Shown here: positions 7,597-15,999 of the stretch, piece after piece | How the letters are laid out: the number at the start of each line of letters is the position of its first letter | Numbering within the stretch: the first letter of the stretch is position 1 | NCBI RefSeq assembly: GCF_001753675.2 | Contig: NZ_MJUW02000100.1 | Location: forward strand, 1-41,852 | Direction: 5' to 3' | Source of the DNA: Candidatus Brocadia sapporoensis | GTDB taxonomy: Bacteria > Planctomycetota > Brocadiia > Brocadiales > Brocadiaceae | Length of the DNA stretch: 41,852 nt | The notes under the pieces: model-generated | The model's input: only the letters and a program-made list of their open reading frames with translations | Database searches by the model: none | Told to the model about the DNA's origin: nothing | Made by a program: the position numbers and the translations under genes

Positions 7597-9825
7597 ATGA
7601 AAGGCATTGCGGTAAAAACAATCTGTACACTATTTTTCCTCATCCTCCTCAATCCTTACGCCTTTAGTACTACAACGAACACGTGGACGCAATCGACAGA
7701 ATCTGATTTTAGTAAGGGCACGATTCAGGGTGTCTCTATCAATAATAAAGGCGAAATCTGGCTTGCTCCGGTAATCAAGACTGTCACGGGGATAAAAGGC
7801 GCTTTTGTCTGGTCAATGGCCACAGATTTACAAAACAACGTGTTTGTTGGTACGGGCGACCCGGGCACCGTTTATCTGATAAAGGACGGTTCAGAGGCTG
7901 TGGAGATTTTCAGTTCTCCGGAACTATATATTCAGAGCCTTGTCGCGGATACATCCGGCAATCTCTATGTAGGAACAGCACCCAGGGGTATCATTTATAA
8001 GATAAATAATCATGGAGATGCTTCCGTATTTTGCAGCTTGCCGGTACCCTATATATGGGATATGTCTATGGACAACAACTCTAATCTCTTTGCCGCCACG
8101 GGAAATGACGGCATTCTGTTCAAAATATCTCCGGACGGCAGGCCGTCCGTTTTTTTTAATTCCCCTGAGACCAATCTGCTGGATATACTGCACGACCGGT
8201 ATGACAATATCTATGTTGGCACAGAACCGAATGGTTTGGTATATAAAATAACCCCATCCGGACAAGCGCAGGTGATCTATGATGCAAGCGAAAGTGAGAT
8301 CCATTGCCTTTCGATGGATTCCGCAGGTAATATTTACGCCGGCACGGCTTCGGGTACCCAGGCACAAATACCTGTGGTTCCGGTTTCCCAGCCGCCCGTA
8401 CAGGCCGGAGCTATTACCGCTCTTTTTAAAGAAGAAAAATCATGGGATTTGAACCTCCCGGAAGAACTCCCCATGGCACAACCGGCACCCGTGCAACAAC
8501 AAAAAACAGTATTGAAAGGTATCGATGCGCCACCGAAGTCCACAGGTCTTCCTACAGCATCAAACTACGTCTATAAAATCAACCAGGAAGGACTTGTACA
8601 AAAAAAACTGGAAACGAGCCAGGCATTTATCCTTGGTATGTCCTTTGATGCGCAAGACAACCTGTATGTGGTTACAGGGAACACCTCAGGAGTGTTCAAA
8701 ATCTCCGGCGATGAAAGTGCAAGCAGTCTGGTGCACCTAGAGGAGGTACAGGCGCTGTGCTGCCTCAATACCGGTAAAAATGAACTCTATTTTGGCACAG
8801 GTAATATGGGAAGAGTTTATAAGATATCACCTTCATTTACGAAAGAGGGAAGTTTTCTGTCAAACGTGTTCGATACCACTGCGCCATCTAATTGGGGTTG
8901 TATTTATTGGGCAGGCATGCAGCCGGAAGGCACAAGACTCACCCTGTCCACCCGTTCAGGAAACGGAGAAAAACCTGATGCCACATGGAGTGGTTGGTCT
9001 GCACCCTATGAGGATAGCGGAGAAAGAATCACAAGCCCTCCTGCTCGCTTTATCCAATACAAAGCCATTTTGCAGACAAACAATAGCGATTTAACCCCTA
9101 TGTTAAACGCAGTATCACTCGCATATCTCCCAAAAAATGAGCCTCCCAGGATAATCAGTTTTGGGATAGAAAAGGAATCTTCTCCCGCATCACAAAAACT
9201 ACCGGAGACAAAAACGGACGGCAAGATAGAATCGAAGCCACAGGGAACTCCGGGACAAAAACCACATCATCAGGTTGCCCAGAAGAATATCCAGTGGGAG
9301 ACGGAGGACCCAAACAACGACACGTTGCAGGTAACGATGTATTACCGGGGAGTTGAGGAAAAAATGTGGAAGATTCTCGATAAGAATACTCAAAAAAAGG
9401 GCTCTTGTATATGGGATACCTTACGTCTGCCTGATGGTAAATATCAGGTAAAACTCATGGTCAGTGATGACCCCGACAACCCACCCGAGACGGCCTTCAG
9501 CACGGAGAAAACGACCGAACCTGTGGTAGTTGATAACACAAGACCGGACATCAGGTGTTTGAACGCTGCGGTTGGGGCCGAGGGGAAATATGTCATTTCA
9601 GGCACCGCGAAGGACGAGTATAGCAAAATTGTAAAGATCCAATATACCATTGATGGACAGGAATGGATCCCGGCATTCCCTATGGACGGTATCTTCGACA
9701 GTCCTGAGGAATCTTTTCAAATTACCACCAGGCTCCTGACGCCGGGTGATTATACGTTAATCATCAATGCATTTGACGGTGAAGGGAATATCGGGATTGA
9801 AAAGGTGCTGTTTGAGGCGAAATGA
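7597..9825 (+). CDS. secreted beta-propeller protein with Ig-like C-terminus
   Basis: This 742-residue secreted protein has a signal peptide of about 25 residues. It carries at least six copies of a blade motif of the type DN-x-YVGTG-x-x-G-x-VYKI between residues about 75 and 420, the pattern of NHL/SMP-30 or two-component-regulator propellers. A proline- and glutamine-rich linker interrupts the propeller near 255-310. After residue 440 come lectin- or Ig-like beta segments: a WSGWSAPY region, a low-complexity linker at about 530-570, and two Ig-like units with DGKYQVKLMVSDDPDNP. No catalytic motif is visible. It is almost certainly cotranscribed with the S55-like gene, so it may be its substrate, partner or scaffold. 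That link is inference from spacing. Confidence 0.7.
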   Translation: MKGIAVKTICTLFFLILLNPYAFSTTTNTWTQSTESDFSKGTIQGVSINNKGEIWLAPVIKTVTGIKGAFVWSMATDLQNNVFVGTGDPGTVYLIKDGSEAVEIFSSPELYIQSLVADTSGNLYVGTAPRGIIYKINNHGDASVFCSLPVPYIWDMSMDNNSNLFAATGNDGILFKISPDGRPSVFFNSPETNLLDILHDRYDNIYVGTEPNGLVYKITPSGQAQVIYDASESEIHCLSMDSAGNIYAGTASGTQAQIPVVPVSQPPVQAGAITALFKEEKSWDLNLPEELPMAQPAPVQQQKTVLKGIDAPPKSTGLPTASNYVYKINQEGLVQKKLETSQAFILGMSFDAQDNLYVVTGNTSGVFKISGDESASSLVHLEEVQALCCLNTGKNELYFGTGNMGRVYKISPSFTKEGSFLSNVFDTTAPSNWGCIYWAGMQPEGTRLTLSTRSGNGEKPDATWSGWSAPYEDSGERITSPPARFIQYKAILQTNNSDLTPMLNAVSLAYLPKNEPPRIISFGIEKESSPASQKLPETKTDGKIESKPQGTPGQKPHHQVAQKNIQWETEDPNNDTLQVTMYYRGVEEKMWKILDKNTQKKGSCIWDTLRLPDGKYQVKLMVSDDPDNPPETAFSTEKTTEPVVVDNTRPDIRCLNAAVGAEGKYVISGTAKDEYSKIVKIQYTIDGQEWIPAFPMDGIFDSPEESFQITTRLLTPGDYTLIINAFDGEGNIGIEKVLFEAK

Positions 9826-9939
9826 GTGATGGCGCAAACCTTCACAGACATCCCAGGAAAAGAATTTTGCAGCAATTTTTTTAACGATACGGTTTTTTCT
9901 TTGTTTCCTTTTTGTCTTTGTGGTAGAGTATTGAAAATT

Positions 9940-10328
<389 letters not shown>

Positions 10329-10351
10329 GCAAAAAATCGCAGATTTTTTGC
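10329..10351. repeat. perfect 10-bp palindrome at end of IS remnant
   Basis: GCAAAAAATC and GATTTTTTGC face each other across a three-base loop. The hairpin lies at the 3' end of the transposase remnant and may be a terminator or the truncation point. Confidence 0.5.
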
Positions 10352-10355
10352 TTCA

Positions 10356-10942
10356 TCAAACGAAACACTTCTCTTGTTCGTCTTTTTTTTTAACCAACGG
10401 ATGCCCCGACGATATTACACTTCATTTATCTGCCTGAGGGTCTCTTCATCCAACAACCTTATATTGTCCTTGATGCTCTGCATCGAAAAAACCTTTGCCT
10501 CTCCAAATGTCGTCTCAACCCCCATTATCTGCCTGATAAGTTTGTGGTGGTTGGCAAAATCCTCCAACCGGTCATAATCAGCATCTAACCCTAATCTCAC
10601 CACCGACAACACCAAAATATGCCATAAATCCATCCCATATCTTCCCGTCTTTTTCTTCCCCTTCGTTACCTTCGTCTCTAATATCCGGAATACCTCCTCG
10701 TTCAACTCCGCTGTAACATAGATATGTTGCAATGCCCTCAGTATCGGTGGTAGTTCATCTCGACCCTTTCGTGGCAGTTTTACTTCAGAAATAGATATGA
10801 CTCCAAGTTGCCTTTGCTGCTCAAATACTTCGATTAACTCAGTACAGGTCTCTTTCTCATGTTCTATCGAATGTCCTTTGGCTGACGTGTTAATGAATCG
10901 AATTTTTACACTCTTTATACCCAGAATCCCTTTGTTTTCGCC
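10356..10942 (-). pseudogene. ISNCY-like transposase remnant, frameshifted and truncated
   Basis: The minus strand encodes the N-terminal part of a transposase of the ISNCY type. The frame is open from 10942 but has no ATG, GTG or TTG until the TTG at 10732. It contains RLGLDADYDRLEDFANHH and the following LIRQIMG segment, typical of this group. The reading stops at TAA 10415-10417. The expected continuation, with a GHPLVKKKDEQEKC segment, is present one frame over, so a one-base loss or two-base gain broke it near 10417. Coding then ends at 10356, so the catalytic C-terminus is missing. The family name rests on memory of similar proteins. Confidence 0.65.
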
Positions 10943-11028
10943 TTATTTTACCACTTCTCCCAACTATTTTCAATGCCCTCCATTAACGATTTCCTCCTGC
11001 TTCTCCTTATTTTACCAGGCTTGGGAGT

Positions 11029-11047
11029 GTTTCCGTTCAAACACTAA
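11029..11047 (-). repeat. terminal inverted repeat of the ISNCY-like element
   Basis: Read on the minus strand this is TAGTGTTTGAACGGAAAC. It lies upstream of the transposase remnant, where an IS end should be. It matches the termini of the 15572-15710 MITE (TAGTGTCTGAACGAAAAC) at 16 of 18 positions. The opposite end of this IS was not found. Confidence 0.6.
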
Positions 11048-11255
11048 TTAGCACAAACACGTTTATATCCAAACGGACAAATGCTTTTCCCCTGCTTTTC
11101 AGAAAAATTGTTACGCTAAAAGACAAATTTCTTTCCACGAGGAATAACGAGAAAATAAAATCCTCAACTCAGGAAATTAAAAACAAAGGCACCTCTTACA
11201 ACAATCATTCTGCCTGCGTGTAATCAATTTGGGTGTAGCGAGGAGTAAATAAAAA

Positions 11256-12560
11256 TCAGGATGGTGTTTTGAGATAGACCAGCGCCTTATCATCGTTGTA
11301 TGAAATTAATTCCGCATGCCGTCCCCAGTCGATAAGGATATCCAACTGTTTTTCTGCATCACCTTCAGGGAATTCCGACTCTAAAGCGTCATAGATTATA
11401 TCCCAATTCAAGGCACGGTTTTCTGAATTGTTTAGCATGGTCATTAGCCAGCGCATCAAAGGCACGCGCCGGATGCGTGCAGCAAAAATTTCCTTTCGCG
11501 CCTGAATACTGGCTTCGGCAAAGGTTTCGCCGAGTGACGTCAGGGTAATATCGCCTTTTTCAACGTAGACAAAACCCAATATTTCAGCGGCCTCGGTAAG
11601 ACTAAGGAGGTGGTCGGAGTTAACGCCTAATTCATGCGGAAGGCGGTAAATATCAAAACGGTTTTCCGGAAGTTCGGAAAGTTGCTCTAATAGCCCCGCT
11701 AAGTCTGTGATTGTAACATTTGGCAGTGAACGGGTACGGCCTTGTTCGCCCGGGGCAACCCCAAGTTCTATGGTTTCGGGTTCCGTCTGCCCTGCAAGTA
11801 TGCTATAAACCCTATCCATAACTTTTTGAAATGCTTCCGATTTGCGTTGCCGGGGATGTTGCAGCCCTACCTTCACTTCGGCAACGATTCTCCCTGGCTC
11901 TTTATCCATGACTACAATCCGGTCAGCCATGAATACGGCTTCTTCGATGTTATGGCTAACCATAAGGATGGCTTTGGTGGGAATACCACCGCCTGTCCAA
12001 AGTTCCATAAGTTCGCTTCGCAAGGATTCGGCGCTTAAGACATCTAATGCGGAAAATGGTTCATCCAGGCAAAGCAATTCAGGTTCTACTGCCATTGCAC
12101 GCGCAAAGCCGACTTTTTGGCGCATTCCACCCGACAATTCCCGTGGGTAAGCAGTTTCAAAACCATTCAAACCGACCCGGTCAATCAGGTCCGTAGTACG
12201 CGCTGCCCGAACATTAGAAGGGATGCCGCGCGCCTTCAATGCCAAATCTACATTTTCAAATACACTCAACCAGGGGAATAAGGCAAAGGATTGAAAGACT
12301 ATTGTTGCATGCGGATTGACACCATTCACCGGCTGTTCCCGATAAAGTACCGTTCCCTTAGAGGGGCGTTGCAAACCCGTTATAATTCGTAATAAAGTGC
12401 TTTTCCCACAACCCGAAGGTCCAAGCAGTGCCACAAATTCACCTTCGTAAATGGTAAGGTTAACATCCTGCACAGCAGTGAAACGGCGCTGCCCACTGGC
12501 GTAAGTCTGCTGGACATGACGCAGTTTCAGTAATGCATTGTAAGTATGATTAATTGCCAT
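11256..12560 (-). CDS. NitT/TauT-type ABC transporter ATPase with AAA-associated C-terminal domain
   Basis: This is the ATP-binding subunit of an importer of the nitrate/sulfonate/taurine class, 434 residues. Walker A GPSGCGKST is at 47-55, the Q-loop FQS near 89-91 and the signature LSGGM at 142-146. Walker B with catalytic Glu is CLDEP at 164-168, and the switch His is near 203. After the ATPase core (about 1-260), residues 280-430 match the AAA-associated C-terminal domain found in some nitrate/sulfonate/bicarbonate-class ATPases. That region may be a regulatory or helix-turn-helix-like module. The start ATG lies two bases after the stop of the permease gene, so the two are translationally linked. 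The substrate is unknown and no binding protein is encoded nearby. Confidence 0.85.
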   Translation of the reverse strand: MAINHTYNALLKLRHVQQTYASGQRRFTAVQDVNLTIYEGEFVALLGPSGCGKSTLLRIITGLQRPSKGTVLYREQPVNGVNPHATIVFQSFALFPWLSVFENVDLALKARGIPSNVRAARTTDLIDRVGLNGFETAYPRELSGGMRQKVGFARAMAVEPELLCLDEPFSALDVLSAESLRSELMELWTGGGIPTKAILMVSHNIEEAVFMADRIVVMDKEPGRIVAEVKVGLQHPRQRKSEAFQKVMDRVYSILAGQTEPETIELGVAPGEQGRTRSLPNVTITDLAGLLEQLSELPENRFDIYRLPHELGVNSDHLLSLTEAAEILGFVYVEKGDITLTSLGETFAEASIQARKEIFAARIRRVPLMRWLMTMLNNSENRALNWDIIYDALESEFPEGDAEKQLDILIDWGRHAELISYNDDKALVYLKTPS

Positions 12561-12562
12561 GG

Positions 12563-14284
12563 TTACCCCATTCGATATTTTTCATCAGCGAGTTTATAAA
12601 GTCTCCTCCAGAAGAGGCGATTGATTAGTATCACGGCTAAAATCATGCTCAGAGTGGAGGCCAGAAGCAAGGGATAGTCTCCTTTTGCGGTTGCTTGCGA
12701 GATGAGCGAACCTATGCCTGTTGCAAACAACGTCTGCCCGCCAAAGTTAACATACTCTGCCACGATGCTGGCATTCCATGCGCCGCCGCTAGCTGTGATT
12801 GCTCCCGTGATGATGAAAGGAAACAGTGCTGGCAAAATAAGCGTACGCCATGTTTCCCAGCGCGAAAGTTGCAATATGGAAGTTGTGTTTTTCAGGTCTT
12901 GAGGAATAGCGCTTGCTCCTGCAATGATATTAAAAAGCAAATACCATTGTGTACCCATTAACATGAGGAAGACGGCGGCTATATTCAGTCCGCCTGTTAC
13001 GTCGATGAAGATAAGCAGTATGATGGGAAATATAGCGGTAGCCGGTACTGCCGCTGTTACCTGCACAATGGGCTGGAGTATTGCGGCAACACGGCGATTT
13101 GTTCCGATTGCGACACCGACGGGAATGGTCCACAACAAAGCAATAACCAGCGATAAGCTCACGCGCAAAAATGTTGCAAAAGCGCCAATCCCAATTTGTG
13201 CCCATTGGGTTGACGGTATTAAAACCAACATGAGCACGGCCCGATAACCGCCGTACAGCAAAAGGCCACCAGTAAGCGAATAAAAAATGCCTATCTTCCA
13301 GTTGCGTTTCGATGTTTTAACTTCTGTGTATAACCTCATTGGTGCACGACGAATGATCCAAAGGTCAAATTGCTCGTTTACTTTGAGAAGGACGGAACGT
13401 ATCCACAGAAATAAGCGGGAAGTATGTACTGCGTCGTAAAACCAGGATGTCGGTGGCTGGTCACTCTCTACCATTTCAACTTTGAAGCGGTCTGACCAAG
13501 CCAGAAGCGGACGCCAAACGAATTGGTCAAGCGCTACGATCGTAAAAATTAAAGCGGCTAAACCAAGAGCAATGCAGTAAAAATTACCCTGATTAGAGGC
13601 TTCCTGAAGATATGCGCCTAAACCAGGCAGACGGAAATCTTTTGACCCAACGGTAAAGATTTCTGACGCCATGAGGAAAAACCAACCGCCCGCCCAGGAC
13701 ATAACGCTGTTCCAGATAAGTCCAATCATCGCAAAAGGCAATTCCAGTCGTTTAAAACGCATCCATGTGTTTAAGCGAAAAATGGAACTTGCTTCGAGCA
13801 GTTCCCTTGGAATTGTAGTAAGCGATTGATACCAGCCAAAAGTCATGTTCCACGCCTGACTGGTGAATATTAATACGACAGCCGCCAATTCTGCTGCAAC
13901 ACGCTCGGGCAAGATAGCACTTAACCCCAATAAAACAATCGGCAGGAAGGAAAGGATTGGTACACTCTGTAAAACATCCAGCAGAGGCATAAGGACAGAT
14001 TCTGCGTGACGATTGTAAGCCGCGATGCGCCCGTAAGTGAGTGTAAAGAGCAACGAGAGGATATAAGCCCCAAACATTCGGCCCACGGAAAGCAATGTGT
14101 ACCAAGGCAAGGCAAAAGGATTGAGTGAAATTTGCGGACCTTCAATAATGAGCGGCGAATCAAAGGAAAGTCGCGCTCCCCCGTAAAGCAGCACAGCCAT
14201 TAACAAAATAACAATTACATCTCCCCATGTAAAAGGGCGCTTTATACGCTTTTTCGGTGGTAAGGTGTTTTGAAGTAGTCCCAT
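12563..14284 (-). CDS. fused two-module ABC transporter permease (NitT/TauT type)
   Basis: This membrane protein of about 573 residues contains two binding-protein-dependent permease modules in one chain, enough to form the full transmembrane part of an importer with the ATPase downstream. Each half has about six hydrophobic segments. Each also has a cytoplasmic coupling loop of the EAA type: one with LLEASSIFRLNTW, the other with LKNTTSILQLSRW. I chose the ATG at 14282-14284, preceded by GGAG six bases away; an upstream TTG at 14350 lacks support. The gene pair sits among decayed mobile elements. Fused permeases with this ATPase type occur in other bacteria, but the transported compound cannot be deduced. 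Confidence 0.85.
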   Translation of the reverse strand: MGLLQNTLPPKKRIKRPFTWGDVIVILLMAVLLYGGARLSFDSPLIIEGPQISLNPFALPWYTLLSVGRMFGAYILSLLFTLTYGRIAAYNRHAESVLMPLLDVLQSVPILSFLPIVLLGLSAILPERVAAELAAVVLIFTSQAWNMTFGWYQSLTTIPRELLEASSIFRLNTWMRFKRLELPFAMIGLIWNSVMSWAGGWFFLMASEIFTVGSKDFRLPGLGAYLQEASNQGNFYCIALGLAALIFTIVALDQFVWRPLLAWSDRFKVEMVESDQPPTSWFYDAVHTSRLFLWIRSVLLKVNEQFDLWIIRRAPMRLYTEVKTSKRNWKIGIFYSLTGGLLLYGGYRAVLMLVLIPSTQWAQIGIGAFATFLRVSLSLVIALLWTIPVGVAIGTNRRVAAILQPIVQVTAAVPATAIFPIILLIFIDVTGGLNIAAVFLMLMGTQWYLLFNIIAGASAIPQDLKNTTSILQLSRWETWRTLILPALFPFIITGAITASGGAWNASIVAEYVNFGGQTLFATGIGSLISQATAKGDYPLLLASTLSMILAVILINRLFWRRLYKLADEKYRMG

Positions 14285-14403
14285 ATTCTTCTCCAAACTA
14301 GAACCCAGCGCCATTGGTACGCAGGGCAGAAGATCGATTTGCTTTGGCAAAGCTGAATCAGCCTAATATTACCAGTTGGCTGGAATTTTGTATCGTGATG
14401 TGA

Positions 14404-14549
14404 TCAGGGTTGGATAGAGAAATGGTATGCATATCTCTCCTTTGCTTTTCTTAAGATATCCAAAAACCTTCCTCTATCTTCATCGTCAAAGAACATTCTG
14501 TTCCTCTGATTGCCTCTTGGTGGGTATGACGAAAAACACATTCAAATTC
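14404..14549 (-). pseudogene. REP-associated tyrosine transposase (RAYT, Y1_Tnp) remnant
   Basis: The minus strand reads PRGNQRNRMFFDDEDRGRF and then LDILRKAKERYAYHFSI before a TGA at 14404-14406. This is the N-terminal core of a Y1-transposase of the RAYT group. The preceding EFECVFRH segment at 14526-14549 is in another frame, so the gene is frameshifted as well as truncated before its HUH and tyrosine motifs. RAYTs mobilise short palindromes of the sort that are common in this window. Confidence 0.7.
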
Positions 14550-14649
14550 CAATCATAACGATCTTGCTATAATCCTTCATTGTATCTATTCATCAGAGTT
14601 TATCAATGGAAATCTGAAGGTTTGATCGTATGTCGTATATATTATATGG

Positions 14650-15574
14650 CTAGCCCGACTTTCGCAATTCGCGTACAAGAGCGTTTGTTTTTGGGCAGGT
14701 ACCGCCAGGAAATTTTTGATTAGTGTAGGGCGGATTTTCAAAAGGCCGCCTGTGAAAATTCTCAGCAAAAATCGGAGTTCTACGTCTATGTGGAAAGCCA
14801 TGGCCATGTAGCCAGGGAGCGTTCCCGGCGTCGCCGCAGACTCAAGCGTCTGTGGGCAAGTCTGCACGGACTTCGCAATCGAAAGAGCATCACGCGTGAT
14901 GACCTGCTGATGCATATCGGGGCGTTAAAGAAAGAAGCCGGGCGAGACTTTGGGCTGGTTCGTATCTCTCTCCCCAATCCGCAAGAACCGGTGAATGAGA
15001 ACACGTTCCGGTTCCGTTTGGATCGAGAACGCCTGCGGCGAACGTTACGGCGTGAGGGACGCTATCGGCTTCGTTCCAACATGCAGGCCCCTTCGCCTAA
15101 AACCGTCTGAGAATCGTATCTACTTTTGATGCGTATTGAGCAGGCATTTAAGGATTTGAAGGGATCGCTTTCCATCCGTCCCATATGGCACCAATGGGAA
15201 AAGAGAATGGATGCCCATATTTTTGTTTCCTTTTTGGCTTTTTGTCTCTACACCACGTTGCGAAATCTTGCGCGTGGGCAAGCCACAGGGCTGATATCCG
15301 AAGCCATTTTGGAAAAAATGTCGAACATTCAAATGATTGATGTTCACTTACCAACCACGGATGGTCGTCGCATTGTCATGAGCCGCTATACACAGACAGA
15401 AAAGGATGTTTCTCTCCTTTTGGCACAATGGGGATTATCGCTTCCCGAACAACTGCCGCCCAAGATTTATGCATCAGGACAGATCGGGCTGTAGTGCCGA
15501 CCTTTTTGTACGACCCCTTGAATTTGCTAACTTAGCGGCTTGTATACCCCCCCGAATTGCGAAGGTCGGGCTAG
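14650..15574 (+). mobile_element. internally deleted IS4/IS1634-like insertion sequence
   Basis: A 925-bp element has terminal inverted repeats CTAGCCCGACTTTCGCAATT (14650-14669) and, reversed, CTAGCCCGACCTTCGCAATT (15555-15574), 21 of 22 identical when extended by two bases. It holds only the C-terminal part of a DDE transposase, so the 5' half was lost between 14671 and about 14740. The ends look old but recognisable. No target duplication is clear. Confidence 0.75.
14742..15494 (+). pseudogene. IS4/IS1634-like transposase, 5'-deleted with internal TGA
   Basis: One frame runs from about 14742 to 15494. It shows an Arg-rich helix, then LLMHIGALKKEAGRDFGLV, then, after a TGA at 15108-15110, RIEQAFKDLKGSLSIRPIW and AHIFVSFLAFCL. 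The last two are the catalytic Glu region of IS4/IS1634-type transposases. The TGA stands where relatives have Trp (pattern VWxxYxxL), so a TGG to TGA change explains it. The N-terminal half with the first Asp residues is absent, so the element is inactive. Confidence 0.75.
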
Positions 15575-15710
15575 TGTCTGAACGAAAACTACCAAAAATA
15601 TCATTTTGAGCGGAGCGAGAAATCTTTTGAGCATTGAAGTTGTTGGGTTTGAAGGTTTCTCCCTTCGGTTGAAATGACAAAAGTATATGTTTTCGTTCAA
15701 ACATTAACTA
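15572..15710. repeat. MITE-like element sharing termini with the ISNCY-like remnant
   Basis: About 139 bases are bounded by TAGTGTCTGAACGAAAAC on the left and, reversed, TAATGTTTGAACGAAAAC on the right (15690-15707), 16 of 18 identical. The interior has a second palindrome with arms near CATTTTGAGCGGAG and CCTTCGGTTGAAATG. It has no coding content and abuts the end of the deleted IS4-like element. Confidence 0.75.
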
Positions 15711-15717
15711 CTGCGGC

Positions 15718-15992
15718 TTTGTGGGAGACAGTCTGATGTTGTCCAAATTTAGCTATGCCGTCAGAAGGCTATGGCATAAATGGCTGAATTGGTGCAGCCG
15801 GAGGAAGGGCTTTGATTAGAATGAGTTTAAAGATCTGCTGAAAAGACGTACGTTGCCGAAACCCAGCATTGTGAAAGATTACAGCCGAATATATTCTTCT
15901 ACTTAATGAATCTGTATGAAGAGCCGTGTGCAGGAATTCTGCATGCATCGTTCTGTGTGGAATGGCAGGAGTAATCCTGCCGTCTACTCGAC
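15718..15992 (+). mobile_element. group II intron remnant (maturase C-terminus, domains V and VI)
   Basis: Only the 3' end of a bacterial group II intron remains. The plus strand from 15718 reads LSKFSYAVRRLWHKWLNW, then a TAG (15817-15819) at a Trp position, then NEFKDLLKRRTLPKPSIV. This is the X/maturase C-terminus of intron-encoded reverse transcriptases. Bases 15921-15953 (GAGCCGTGTGC and a complementary GCATGCATCGTTC) form domain V. The hairpin GGCAGGAGTAATCCTGCC (15964-15981) is domain VI, and the end reads TCTACTCGAC. The intron end abuts the mnmE stop codon at 16000. Confidence 0.75.
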
Positions 15993-15999
15993 TATAACC

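Noticed and set aside
14586-14915. 109-codon minus-strand frame
   Set aside because: Antisense to the IS4/IS1634-like transposase remnant, which explains the open frame.
15108-15819. Possible Trp recoding of stop codons, since a TGA and a TAG both fall at conserved Trp positions
   Set aside because: Both are in decayed mobile elements, one is TAG, and housekeeping genes here use TGG and normal TGA stops, so point mutation is simpler.
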